Source of the DNA: Vibrio splendidus
GTDB lineage: Bacteria > Pseudomonadota > Gammaproteobacteria > Enterobacterales > Vibrionaceae
Direction of reading: 5' to 3'
Assembly (NCBI RefSeq): GCF_002873455.1
Contig: NZ_MCUN01000022.1
Location: 62,001-126,000 of the forward strand
Length of the DNA stretch: 64,000 bases
The notes under the pieces were generated by a model. That model was not told the origin of the DNA, did no database searches, and saw only the letters and a list, made by a program, of their open reading frames with translations. Each line of letters begins with the position of its first letter. Position 1 is the stretch's first letter. Shown here one piece after another: positions 17,953-26,388 of this stretch. The position numbers were made by a program, and so were the translations under genes.

Positions 17953-18090
17953 AACAATACTTAATTTTCACGAGGCTTGGTTCTTCATTGATAAGACCAA
18001 ATAACCAAAGCCAGACCTATATCGACTTGAACTCAAAATGCGCACGGATGACTTACTCAGTAGTTTCGCGCTATAAAAAAAGATATCACT

Positions 18091-18987
18091 ATGAAACAGA
18101 TAAAAGTACTCAACAAAATCAACTTAAAAGCCAAGACACATTTACTCTCAATGGTAGTTTCAAGCTTGGCGTTCACCGCGCCTACAGTATTGGCCAATGA
18201 CATTGAACAACCTCGAATAATCAGTGCCGGCAGTGCTGTTACTGAATTGGTGTTGGCATTGGGTGCAGAGGAACAGCTAGTCGCGATTGATGTGACCAGC
18301 CATTTCCCTCAAACAGAGAATCTGCCGAAGATTGGTTACCACCGAAACCTTTCAGCAGAAGGCTTGATTGCCTTAGAGCCAACCACACTAATAGGCTCGG
18401 ATGAAATGGGGCCAGACAATGCGATTTCTCAATTGAAATCTGCCGGTATCGATGTAGAGATCGTTAACACCGAAGCAAACGTTGAGGGGTTATTAGAACG
18501 TATCGACCAAATCGCAAAAATCACCCATACCGAGGCTCACTCAGAACAAGTGAAAGCGGAAGTAAATCAAAAGATCGCAGCATTAAAAGCAAACCAAGTA
18601 TCAAGCAACGAAGCGAAGAAAGTCTTGTTCCTATTGCTGCATGAAGGTCGCCCTGCCAATGTTGCAGGCGGTGAAACGTCACCAAACGCGATCATTGAAT
18701 TGGCTGGCGGTGTAAACCCTGCGGCTAAAAGCCTTACGTCTTACAAGCCCCTATCAATGGAATCACTCGTTGAAATGCAGCCTGATGTCATCTTGGTGAG
18801 TGGCCGCAGCTACCAAAAAATGGGCGGCGCTGACGCCATTCTTAAATCGTTGCCTATGTTAGCAGCGACTCCTGCTGGCATGAACAAGAAAATCATTACC
18901 GTAAAAGGCAGTGCATTAGTTGGCGGACTTGGCCTCGAAAGCCTTTCAGAAGCCAAACGATTAAACGCTCTTATCTATCCGTTATAA
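18091..18987 (+). CDS. hutB: periplasmic heme-binding protein HutB
   Basis: The periplasmic component of the heme ABC importer. A signal peptide ends near PTVLA-ND (about residue 36). The mature part is a class III (helical-linker) binding protein, with ISAGSAVTELVLALGAEEQLVAID at the N-lobe and LPMLAATPAGMNKKI and GGLGLESL in the C-lobe. It would take heme from the TonB-dependent receptor and pass it to HutC. Its last codons and stop are part of an 18-bp tandem duplication. Confidence 0.93.
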   Translation: MKQIKVLNKINLKAKTHLLSMVVSSLAFTAPTVLANDIEQPRIISAGSAVTELVLALGAEEQLVAIDVTSHFPQTENLPKIGYHRNLSAEGLIALEPTTLIGSDEMGPDNAISQLKSAGIDVEIVNTEANVEGLLERIDQIAKITHTEAHSEQVKAEVNQKIAALKANQVSSNEAKKVLFLLLHEGRPANVAGGETSPNAIIELAGGVNPAAKSLTSYKPLSMESLVEMQPDVILVSGRSYQKMGGADAILKSLPMLAATPAGMNKKIITVKGSALVGGLGLESLSEAKRLNALIYPL

Positions 18988-19005
18988 CTTATCTACCCGC
19001 TATAA
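18970..19005. repeat. 18-bp tandem duplication spanning the hutB stop codon
   Basis: CTTATCTATCCGTTATAA (18970-18987, ending in the stop TAA) is followed directly by CTTATCTACCCGCTATAA (16 of 18 identical). The copy after the stop is not translated. Confidence 0.9.
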
Positions 19006-19113
19006 CTCGACCACCCTATTCTTACTGTTGCTAGCTTAGTTTCCATTACCTACCCGCTTTTCCGCAATGTTGGTGATGGATATTGAAGCTAGCGATGGAC
19101 ATTGAGGCCCTTT

Positions 19114-20151
19114 ATGTTGCTACGATCCGTCCCACTGAAAACATCGATGTTAGGCCTAGGGGCTACCCTAGTCTTCGTCGCACTGTTCTCAATTACCGTT
19201 GGGCCAATGAACATTAGCTTAGCTGACAGTGCAGCGAGCTTACTCCAACCAAACAATGATTTAGCCCCACACATCAATTTGGTGATTCAAGAAATCCGTT
19301 TACCAAGAACCATCTTATGTATGCTAATCGGCGCGATTCTCGCATTATGTGGTGCGGTCATGCAGGGGCTATTTAGAAACCCGCTTGCTGAGCCAGGGAT
19401 CATTGGTGTCTCTGCCGGAGCAGCATTAGGTGCTGCATTAGCCATTGTTATTTTCTCTAAGCTTTCACTGCAATACCCTGCATTCATGAACTTTGCGGCC
19501 GTTCCAGTATTCGCCTTTTTGGGCGGCGCCTTAACCACACTGCTGGTTTACAAACTTGGTACTAGCAAATTTGGCACCTCAGTAACCATCATGTTGTTAG
19601 CGGGCGTAGCGATCAGCGCGCTATCAGGTGCAGGTATTGGATTCTTGAACTTCATTGCTGATGACCAGATGTTGCGTGATCTTTCACTGTGGTCAATGGG
19701 TTCATTAGCCGGCGCAAAGTGGTCAGGTATTTTGCTTGCTGCTATCACGCTCGTTGGATTGTTTGTTGTTTTCTACCGCCAAGCAATGTCACTGAATGCT
19801 CTATTACTGGGCGAGTCTGAAGCGCAACACCTTGGCATACCGGTACAAAAGCTCAAACGAAAGTTGATCCTGCTAACTGCTGCAGGCGTTGGAATCACGG
19901 TTAGCCTGTCTGGCATGATTGGTTTCATTGGGTTAGTAATCCCTCATTTAGGTCGTATGTTGGCAGGCCCTGATCACCGAGTTCTATTACCGCTATCTGC
20001 ATTTCTTGGTGCACTTCTGTTAACAGCCGCTGACATGTTCTCACGTGTGGTACTTGCACCAGCAGAACTGCCTGTAGGCATTGTCACCGCGATTATCGGA
20101 GCTCCATTCTTCTTGTATCTTCTATTTCAACAGAAAGGGAGAATCCTTTAA
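19114..20151 (+). CDS. hutC: heme ABC transporter permease HutC
   Basis: A 345-residue FecCD-family permease with about nine or ten membrane helices. Family blocks include RLPRTILCMLIGAILALCGAVMQG, FRNPLAEPGIIGVSAGAALGA, LGIPVQKLKRK and GFIGLVIPHLGRML, the last being the ATPase-coupling region. GAGG six bases upstream supports the ATG used here over a TTG twelve bases earlier. Its stop overlaps the start of hutD by one base. Confidence 0.93.
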   Translation: MLLRSVPLKTSMLGLGATLVFVALFSITVGPMNISLADSAASLLQPNNDLAPHINLVIQEIRLPRTILCMLIGAILALCGAVMQGLFRNPLAEPGIIGVSAGAALGAALAIVIFSKLSLQYPAFMNFAAVPVFAFLGGALTTLLVYKLGTSKFGTSVTIMLLAGVAISALSGAGIGFLNFIADDQMLRDLSLWSMGSLAGAKWSGILLAAITLVGLFVVFYRQAMSLNALLLGESEAQHLGIPVQKLKRKLILLTAAGVGITVSLSGMIGFIGLVIPHLGRMLAGPDHRVLLPLSAFLGALLLTAADMFSRVVLAPAELPVGIVTAIIGAPFFLYLLFQQKGRIL

Positions 20152-20933
20152 TGTTTCCTTCAGCATTAAAAGCGACCAATATCGAAGTGAAATTCGGCAG
20201 CAAAGTGATACTAGATGGCGTTTCTATTGAAATTGAAGCGGGAAAGGTAACCACACTGCTTGGACCCAATGGCGCAGGGAAAAGCACGTTACTTAAAGCT
20301 TTGTGCCAAGAGATATCAAGCACGGGTGATATCCAATACTTTGGACACACCAAAGACAAGTGGCCTTCTCAAAAGCTGGCAAAGCACTTAGCTATGCTTC
20401 CTCAGCACAGTACGTTGACCTTCCCATTTTTGGCACATGAAGTCGTCGAGCTTGGTGGTATCCCTCTGCAAGAGTCCAACAAAAAGCTTACTAACATAGC
20501 GAGCAAAAAAATGGATGTTGCCGACGTGACTCACTTAAGTGAAAGGCTCTACCCTTCGCTATCTGGCGGTGAAAAACAGCGTGTTCACTTGGCTCGAGTA
20601 TTAACCCAGCTTCACTATTCTGGTGACCAATGCATCTTAATGCTCGATGAACCAACGTCAGCACTGGACCTCGCCCACCAGCACAATACCTTGAAAATCG
20701 CGAGAGAGTTAGCCGACAACCACAACGCAGCCGTTATCGTGGTTCTACATGACTTAAACTTAGCCGCTCAATACTCCGATCGATTGGTGGTATTGAAAGA
20801 AGGTAACTTGGTTTGCGATGGAAGCCCTTGGGAAGCACTTAAGCCTTCGATGATTGAAGATGTGTACGGCTATAGAAGTATTGTAGAAAAGCACCCAACT
20901 ATGAGCTTCCCTCAGGTTCATCCCGCGCAATAA
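20151..20933 (+). CDS. hutD: heme ABC transporter ATP-binding protein HutD
   Basis: A 260-residue ABC ATPase. Walker A is GPNGAGKST (about 38-46), the signature is LSGGEKQR, Walker B is ILMLDEPTSALD, and the switch histidine is in VVLHDLN. It powers heme import through HutC into the cytoplasm, where HutX and HutZ or HutW take over. It is the last gene of the operon and is followed by a strong terminator. Confidence 0.95.
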   Translation: MFPSALKATNIEVKFGSKVILDGVSIEIEAGKVTTLLGPNGAGKSTLLKALCQEISSTGDIQYFGHTKDKWPSQKLAKHLAMLPQHSTLTFPFLAHEVVELGGIPLQESNKKLTNIASKKMDVADVTHLSERLYPSLSGGEKQRVHLARVLTQLHYSGDQCILMLDEPTSALDLAHQHNTLKIARELADNHNAAVIVVLHDLNLAAQYSDRLVVLKEGNLVCDGSPWEALKPSMIEDVYGYRSIVEKHPTMSFPQVHPAQ

Positions 20934-20991
20934 GCTCGGTTTAGGGGGCTCATGACGAGTATTCGTTCTTAATAGCAGCTAAATCATTCTA

Positions 20992-21017
20992 AGCCTCGAT
21001 TTGTTCGAGGCTTTTTA
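20992..21017 (+). terminator. terminator of the tonB-hutBCD operon
   Basis: AGCCTCGA and TCGAGGCT form an 8-bp perfect stem with a 5-nt loop and a T-rich tail. The following 260 bases to the TetR terminator show no gene. Confidence 0.9.
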
Positions 21018-21276
21018 TTGGCTCATAGCCTCTCTCTCGCCTTAAACTCAATTTTGTTAGTACCACAACAATAAATCCTCAAACGTCTCACTCTGAACGC
21101 TTGAGGCTCTAGAAATAAACAGAATCAGTTAGTGTTGGTTAGCTTTTAGCAACTGAGGTTGAATGTAAGGCACGAACGTAAACATTTAAAAAGAAAAGAA
21201 ATAACTGCATTTGAAACAAAAGGAAGATAGCGGCAACTGTGTGAGAAAGAGAGAAAGAGAAGTGAAATGACAGGCA

Positions 21277-21305
21277 CAAAAAAAGCCCCCTTAGGAGCTT
21301 CTTTT
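21277..21305 (-). terminator. terminator of the TetR-family gene
   Basis: On the minus strand AGCTCC-taa-GGGGGCT (one G-U pair) is followed by a T7 run. Confidence 0.7.
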
Positions 21306-21317
21306 ATTGAGTGCTGA

Positions 21318-21779
21318 TTATTGGCTCATTCGAATCAATGATTTGCCAATCAGCCACTCTAGTTCTCTACCGCTAGCATCACCAAACTGAGTTTCAGTCA
21401 GCTTGTATAGACGATCAATACCGTTTGCAGCGAACTCATGAGCGCTCTCTGCAGTAACGATATGATGGAAAAGTAAACGTAAAATTGCTAGGAACTCAGC
21501 GTCTTCAAGAGCTGCAACCCAGCTAGCAGAAAATGCATCAAGGCCATTTTCAAAGTCAATGTGTTCCATAAACATCTTGAAAATACGACCGTCTAAAGCA
21601 GCAGTAAAATCCGTTTTCTTTGGAAAGTGGTGGCTTATACCTGTACGAGAAACGCCCGTTTGCTGACTCAACGTCGTGTATGACATCTTGTCGTAACCCA
21701 ATCTTAATAGCTGGTCCACAACGGCATCCATGATTTTCTGGATAGTGATTTCTGTATCTTCTTTACTACGCTTTGGCAT
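21318..21779 (-). CDS. short TetR-family regulator
   Basis: A 153-residue regulator with a clear TetR N-terminal HTH: IQKIMDAVVDQLLRLGYDKMSYTTLSQQTGVSRTGISHHFPKKTDF region, residues about 12-58. The helical C-terminal part is shorter than in most TetR proteins (about 190-200 residues), which leaves a small ligand pocket or dimer interface. It lies next to the heme import operon, but its targets are not shown by the sequence. The 530 bases upstream, up to the YfcZ-like gene, are AT-rich and hold only candidate regulatory sites. Confidence 0.85.
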   Translation of the reverse strand: MPKRSKEDTEITIQKIMDAVVDQLLRLGYDKMSYTTLSQQTGVSRTGISHHFPKKTDFTAALDGRIFKMFMEHIDFENGLDAFSASWVAALEDAEFLAILRLLFHHIVTAESAHEFAANGIDRLYKLTETQFGDASGRELEWLIGKSLIRMSQ

Positions 21780-22142
21780 ATTCAGGCTCTTCTCTTTGTA
21801 AATCCATCTAACTCAGTCAAATGAAGTCAGAATGCAAATCGTTATCAGCATTATGTGAGCAAGGTGTTTTATCGCAAGTATTTATAACTACATTCACACA
21901 AATACCATGTACGAATAATTCGACAGTGACGCCTCTTTGGGCGCTTAATCTAATTATTCTTCGAATAACAACCTTACGATCCTAAGTCGGTAATTTTAAA
22001 TAACGACTTAGAATATGAAATACCCAACGAAAAATTCATTGTATAAATACCTATCAAGCGATAGATAGTCTTATAAAATCATTCCTGACGCAACTAAGTG
22101 AATGATATTCTGACAAATTAATAACATTAATCTTCAGCAAAA

Positions 22143-22158
22143 CATGATCAAGATCACA
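22143..22158 (-). promoter_or_regulatory. CRP-like site
   Basis: On the minus strand TGTGA-TCTTGA-TCATG compares with TGTGA-N6-TCACA (8 of 10). It lies upstream of the YfcZ-like gene. Confidence 0.3.
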
Positions 22159-22252
22159 TAGATATTTTGCGACGCGAATGTTCATATTAATTCCTCTCCA
22201 CACAAACAACATAGCATACCAGTATAAATTAGTTCAAAGATTTTAATTTTTG

Positions 22253-22266
22253 TAGATACAGATCAA
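22253..22266 (-). promoter_or_regulatory. FNR-like site
   Basis: On the minus strand TTGAT-CTGT-ATCTA differs from the FNR consensus TTGAT-N4-ATCAA at one position. It is 43 bases before the YfcZ-like start codon. Confidence 0.3.
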
Positions 22267-22309
22267 ATTGCTCGTTAGAATAACCGCAGACTTTGTAAGA
22301 GGATTATTT

Positions 22310-22609
22310 ATGAGCCAAGATGTTGGTAACAACGATGTATGTGAGGCTTGCGGCTGCGCAGGTGAGATCGGCTTCATCATTAAAGAAGGCGATGAGGTTG
22401 CTGAGGTAACCGTTTACGGTAGCTCTAAAGCCCTTATTGAAGCTGAGTTTGCTAAGTACGTTGAGTTAGCGAAGCAAGTGTCTAACAATGTCGAGTTTGA
22501 AGCGTCAGAGATGACAGAAGAGAGCACGGAATTGCATGCACGCTTTAAATTTGAAGTGAGTGCCGAGAAGATTATTTTCGAACTTAAAACTCGCTCTCTA
22601 GCGCGTTAA
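22310..22609 (+). CDS. YfcZ/YiiS-family small protein (DUF406)
   Basis: A 99-residue acidic protein starting MSQDVGNNDVCEACGCAGEIGF, the typical family N-terminus with a CxxCxC cluster. The rest is an alpha/beta segment with many glutamates. The family is widespread in gammaproteobacteria with no established role. AGAGGA just upstream fixes the start; the longer frame is not needed. A strong terminator follows. Confidence 0.9.
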   Translation: MSQDVGNNDVCEACGCAGEIGFIIKEGDEVAEVTVYGSSKALIEAEFAKYVELAKQVSNNVEFEASEMTEESTELHARFKFEVSAEKIIFELKTRSLAR

Positions 22610-22634
22610 TTTAAGCATCAATATTCATATCAAT

Positions 22635-22664
22635 AAAAGACGAGTTTATTACTCGTCTTTTTTT
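22635..22664 (+). terminator. terminator after the YfcZ-like gene
   Basis: GACGAGT-ttatt-ACTCGTC with A's before and T7 after. Its 3' half also encodes the last residues and stop of the convergent DUF1496 gene. Confidence 0.9.
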
Positions 22665-22948
22665 ATCATTTCAACCCACCCTAATGCCCCATTGGTCTCA
22701 AAATCATTTTCGGCAGCACATCGAATCAAAACGCCGGAAACTTCAACGACGGCACCTAAGCTATATGCCTTATCATCATAATAACAAACTCGTTGCTGTG
22801 AACCGCTCTGCGTGACAACGACCGCAGCCTTAGCGGGCGTGGATATTATTTTATTAGCATTCGCTGATACTGAACAAAACACAAAGGTTAAAATCACAAA
22901 ACCTTTTAGAATTTGACGCTCTATTTCAATCACAGATTCACCTTTCAT
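22649..22948 (-). CDS. YnjH-like secreted protein (DUF1496)
   Basis: A 99-residue protein. A hydrophobic signal segment (about residues 15-31, ending SANA) is followed by the DUF1496 core: CYYDDKAYSLGAVVEVSGVLIRCAAEN and NGALGWVEM. Two cysteines in the core probably form a disulfide in the periplasm. The function is unknown. Its stop codon lies inside the terminator loop of the convergent gene, so the two transcripts overlap. Confidence 0.85.
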   Translation of the reverse strand: MKGESVIEIERQILKGFVILTFVFCSVSANANKIISTPAKAAVVVTQSGSQQRVCYYDDKAYSLGAVVEVSGVLIRCAAENDFETNGALGWVEMIKKDE

Positions 22949-23049
22949 TGTGTTCTATACCTTTTTACCTACCAACAAATGAGTAAAACACTATGCGAGA
23001 ATAATTTTTTCATTATAGTGTTAACGTCTCTCGTAATAAGAAGCTTGTT

Positions 23050-23649
23050 ATGCTCAGAATAATTGCACTTATTATTGGTTCTTTAACCATAACAAATGTG
23101 ACTGCAGAACCACTCGATCAGTATCAAATATTGAACCATCTGGATAATTACGGAAACTTATATTTACGAAATAAGCCATACACATCGCTCCCAACAGGCT
23201 TGGTTGTTGACGGTAATTTGAACATAGAGAACACACCTATTACCCGTCTACCGAAAGGGTTAGAAGTAAACGGCAGCCTTAAAGGCGGTAACAGCCAACT
23301 CGCGCATGTTCCCTCAGGAGTTAAGATTAAGGGCTATGCCGACTTGATTGGCAGCCAAATCACCAGTTGGCCACGAGGTGTGAGAGTGGGCGGATTTATT
23401 AACCTCACGGACACTCCCCTACAAAGGCTACCCAATGGCTTTAGAGTGAAAGGCGACCTGAGCGTGATTCGTACGCCTTTGACAGAACTACCAAACGGGA
23501 TAGTCATTGATGGCGACTTATATATAGGCGGTTCTAAAATTACAACATTTCCCGACACCATGACGGTCAAAGGCAATATCTATCTCGGTGGTAACACCAT
23601 TACCACGTGGCCAACCAACTTAGACCTTGGTGGCGCGGTTGCTCGCTAA
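23050..23649 (+). CDS. secreted protein built of 20-residue LRR-like repeats
   Basis: A 199-residue protein with a signal peptide (about residues 1-19, ending VTA-EP) and then seven full 20-residue repeats plus a partial eighth, from about residue 47. The consensus is (L/W/F)P-x-G-hydrophobic-x-hydrophobic-x-G-x-hydrophobic-x-hydrophobic-x-x-T/S-x-hydrophobic-T-x, for example LPKGLEVNGSLKGGNSQLAH and LPNGFRVKGDLSVIRTPLTE. The strict period suggests a regular solenoid. There is no lipobox or membrane anchor. I know no function for it. It stands alone, with a strong terminator after it. Confidence 0.8.
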   Translation: MLRIIALIIGSLTITNVTAEPLDQYQILNHLDNYGNLYLRNKPYTSLPTGLVVDGNLNIENTPITRLPKGLEVNGSLKGGNSQLAHVPSGVKIKGYADLIGSQITSWPRGVRVGGFINLTDTPLQRLPNGFRVKGDLSVIRTPLTELPNGIVIDGDLYIGGSKITTFPDTMTVKGNIYLGGNTITTWPTNLDLGGAVAR

Positions 23650-23712
23650 TATGCAGTCCGATTAACTGGCTATTTGGCCGCGACGTATAGATAAAGAGAC
23701 CAACACCGATAC

Positions 23713-23738
23713 AAAAAAGGAGCCGAAGGCTCCTTTTT
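23713..23738. terminator. bidirectional terminator
   Basis: AAAAAGGAGCC-gaa-GGCTCCTTTTT, between the convergent repeat-protein and acyltransferase genes. Confidence 0.92.
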
Positions 23739-23810
23739 CAATTCAATCACTTGTTGATTAGCGAAGGCATCCACTAAGCAGCAGCAACGAACCAACCAAC
23801 CAACAATAGA

Positions 23811-24917
23811 CTAACCAATATTCTTCACTGGGTTCGCATAGCTATCAATTAAGTACTGACGAGCACCTTTAGGCAGACCCGATAGCTTTTCTTCAAACTC
23901 TTTCTTAACGATTTCTGTAATAGACTCATCATCTTTGTCTGCAGCCAGCAAGTTCACAGGAAAAAGTTTGTAGTTGTCATGGATCTGACGGTCGATCTCT
24001 TCAGCAAGCGCTTCTGGCGTTTCAAAATCTTGGTCGATAACTTGGCCGAAACCAACATGAACACGTCCTTTGTTACCGATGATACCTTGAATGATACTTT
24101 CTATATCTTCAAACTCACCCTTTTCGTAACTGCCGTTTACGTCTTTTTCAAAAAGCTCTATCGCTTTCGCTGTGTCACATGGATCGTTTTCGTACGAAAT
24201 AGCCACAGGAACGATCTTCAATGATTTCACGTACTCAGGAAATGCGATTTTTTGCTTACGCCCTTCAACATGGAACATCTTCAGAATTGCTGGCTCCGTG
24301 AAATCATTACCATCTTTTGCACGACCTTCTTTTTGAGCGATCCAAATTGAGTTGCCTGTCTCCAAAGAGTGCTTGATGTAAGAAGACAGCTGCCCAAGCG
24401 CTTTCATCATTTCACGCGGCCCTTTCAAAGAACGCTTTACGATGAAGCTTTTGTTCAGACGCATCAATTCAGTCGCACATGGCTTCTTCAGCAGGTTATC
24501 ACCAATAGCAATGCGACAGGTCTGGTGTTTATTTTGATGCAGAGCGTAGTTGACGAGTGCAGGATCCATAGCGATATCACGATGGTTAGAAACAAACAAA
24601 TAAGCTTGATTCACATCCAGTGACTCTACGCCAGTGTACGTAACACCATTAGTAGTTTTAGCTAGCGTGTCGCGTAAGTACTTTTTAACTTCAATCTGAA
24701 TGGATTCGACGCTGGTCAGTTTGCTCCATTTCATTTTCAAGTAAACGCGCAAGATCGGACTCATTAATGCTTTAAACCAAGACGCATGGTTTGAAAAACG
24801 ATAGTGCAAAATCGCACTGATAAATTCTTCATCATTAATAAGACGGTTTAGTGCCGCTGGAATTTCATCATCGCCGTAAGGACGAATATCAACATATGGA
24901 TCGGTCGGAGAGGTCAT
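23811..24917 (-). CDS. PlsC-domain acyltransferase
   Basis: A 368-residue phospholipid/glycerol acyltransferase-family protein. The catalytic NHRDIAMD (HX4D motif) is near residue 110, and a second block around residues 185-215 carries WIAQKEGRAKDGN, the counterpart of the family's EGTRS segment. The C-terminal half is mostly helical. It is longer than classical PlsC (about 240 residues) and resembles the conserved acyltransferases annotated in many marine gammaproteobacteria. The acyl acceptor is not known. There is no good ribosome site, so the start is provisional. Confidence 0.85.
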   Translation of the reverse strand: MTSPTDPYVDIRPYGDDEIPAALNRLINDEEFISAILHYRFSNHASWFKALMSPILRVYLKMKWSKLTSVESIQIEVKKYLRDTLAKTTNGVTYTGVESLDVNQAYLFVSNHRDIAMDPALVNYALHQNKHQTCRIAIGDNLLKKPCATELMRLNKSFIVKRSLKGPREMMKALGQLSSYIKHSLETGNSIWIAQKEGRAKDGNDFTEPAILKMFHVEGRKQKIAFPEYVKSLKIVPVAISYENDPCDTAKAIELFEKDVNGSYEKGEFEDIESIIQGIIGNKGRVHVGFGQVIDQDFETPEALAEEIDRQIHDNYKLFPVNLLAADKDDESITEIVKKEFEEKLSGLPKGARQYLIDSYANPVKNIG

Positions 24918-25092
24918 TTTTTAATTCAAATAATAAAAATCTGGCTCATTCTACGCGTTGTTTTGACTTCTCGCAGCTACAGAGTCCATACTTTTGACAA
25001 GGTCAGACCAGAAAGATTGAAAATCCCCTGTTATTGTTGGCATTCTTTAAAATTAACGGTAATCTTGACGCCCCAAAATTAAGGTACTATCT

Positions 25093-25719
25093 ATGAACTT
25101 CGCTATTGAATATACATCGGCTTACTTTTCACACTTGGTGATCACACCACGCAAGAAAGTACTTAAACATAGCCTTGTATCGGTTCAAAGTGGCTTGGTT
25201 TTGATAAAGCTTGGTAAACAAGAGTACGCTGTTGAACCCGGTCAAAGTATCTGGGTTCCATATGACTGCTTAACTTCACTGACCTACTTTCCAAACACCC
25301 AGGTTAATCGTGTCGATTTCTCAGTTCGTTTGACGGACGCATTCCCGAGACAAGCAGGATACATCACGCAAACAAACCTATCTTCTGCGTTACTGGAAAA
25401 GTTGGAGCTAACCAAAGCTCGCACTACCAATGCCAATAATACGGAGCAAGCGTTTAAAGATATGCTTTCTGTATTGAAGCAAGAAGTGTTGGCGTTTAAA
25501 CCGTTGCTTTGTGAAAGTGCTTTGTCTCAGCGATTCAATCAGTGGAACATCGATGACTCAAATCTACCGCAAGAACACACCTTGGTGATGGTAATGCGCG
25601 AGGCGAAGAAACGCATGCAGTCAGGTCAGAAACGTGCACTTGTGATTGATGATTTATTCTCAGGCAAAGAAGAAGAGTTTGAACAACTGTGCATGCTTGT
25701 TTTTGGTGAAGATTTGTAG
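25093..25719 (+). CDS. AraC-type cupin protein without a recognisable DNA-binding domain
   Basis: A 208-residue protein whose first 100 residues resemble the cupin sensor domain of AraC-family regulators (LVSVQSGLVLIKLGKQEYAVEPGQSIWVP block, metal-free). The remainder is helical and contains a stretch, MREAKKRMQSGQKRALVIDDLF, that may be a remnant of the first AraC helix-turn-helix. The normal 100-residue double HTH is missing and the frame ends cleanly, followed by a strong terminator. It may act by binding a ligand or a partner rather than DNA. Confidence 0.6.
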   Translation: MNFAIEYTSAYFSHLVITPRKKVLKHSLVSVQSGLVLIKLGKQEYAVEPGQSIWVPYDCLTSLTYFPNTQVNRVDFSVRLTDAFPRQAGYITQTNLSSALLEKLELTKARTTNANNTEQAFKDMLSVLKQEVLAFKPLLCESALSQRFNQWNIDDSNLPQEHTLVMVMREAKKRMQSGQKRALVIDDLFSGKEEEFEQLCMLVFGEDL

Positions 25720-25766
25720 CTTGGCGATAAATTATAGATAATAGTGAAAGCGAAAAACCAGAGACT

Positions 25767-25803
25767 AAAAAGCCGCAAAAACTCAGTTTTTGCGGCTTTT
25801 TTA
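25767..25803 (+). terminator. intrinsic terminator
   Basis: AAAAGCCGCAAAAAC-tca-GTTTTTGCGGCTTTT, a 15-bp perfect stem, with T's after it. Confidence 0.93.
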
Positions 25804-25828
25804 ATTCTTAAAATTTCAATTTTTAGTT

Positions 25829-25849
25829 CTTAGTGCTTAGTGCTTAGTG
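25829..25849. repeat. 3 tandem copies of a 7-bp unit (CTTAGTG)
   Basis: Three exact copies of CTTAGTG, then CTT, just after the terminator and before the convergent secreted-protein gene. Confidence 0.85.
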
Positions 25850-25877
25850 CTTCAACATAGATTCATAATCTACCAAT

Positions 25878-26366
25878 CTAGAATGGCAATTCGACCTGCA
25901 TCATAAGGTCTGCGTCTCGAGAATCATGCCAGCGGTAATCAAAGCGCATACGAGGCTGCCCGTCAACTTTCTCGCCAAAACCGATGCTCAACTGAAGACC
26001 ATGATTCATCAACCACTCTTCAGTCGACATATCATACTGCTCATCTTCAAGATCTTCTGGGAACCACATGCCAAGTCCAACATAGTTAGATTCAAGGCTC
26101 TGAGTTAATAGAGGCGCATCTTTGCTCTGAATAACCCAATCAGACCAATAGTCGGGGGCTTCAGGCTCTTCATCACTTAGCCCGCTGATTTCCATCATGC
26201 GTTGACCAAAAGACTCAATACTCGAAGTGAAGTCTAAACAGCTGTTTTCATCATCAGAAGTCAGCATTATCGAATCTAAGCTAAAGAAATCACAATCAGC
26301 TTGAGCAGGCATACTGCATGCTGCAATGATCATCGTCGCTGGTATCGCGCGCTTTAGCATAGTCAT
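25878..26366 (-). CDS. uncharacterised secreted protein, possibly outer-membrane associated
   Basis: A 162-residue protein with a signal peptide ending PAQA-DC (about residue 23). The C-terminal part alternates hydrophobic and polar residues (YVGLGMWF, LQLSIGFGEK, RMRFDYRW, LMMQVELPF) and ends in phenylalanine, a feature of outer-membrane beta-strands, but it is too short for a full barrel on its own. ATGs at 26366 and 26360 are both possible starts. The function is unknown. It follows the NadD-like gene closely and may share its transcript. Confidence 0.65.
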   Translation of the reverse strand: MTMLKRAIPATMIIAACSMPAQADCDFFSLDSIMLTSDDENSCLDFTSSIESFGQRMMEISGLSDEEPEAPDYWSDWVIQSKDAPLLTQSLESNYVGLGMWFPEDLEDEQYDMSTEEWLMNHGLQLSIGFGEKVDGQPRMRFDYRWHDSRDADLMMQVELPF

Positions 26367-26388
26367 CAGACCTCTTGAATTAGTGAAT

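Noticed and set aside
17988..18200. Plus-strand frame between exbD and hutB
   Set aside because: It runs into hutB in another frame and has no ribosome site; the hutB signal peptide explains the sequence.
21318..21779. TetR protein as the LuxR/HapR/SmcR quorum-sensing master regulator
   Set aside because: It is much shorter and does not match the LuxR-type HTH beyond general TetR features.
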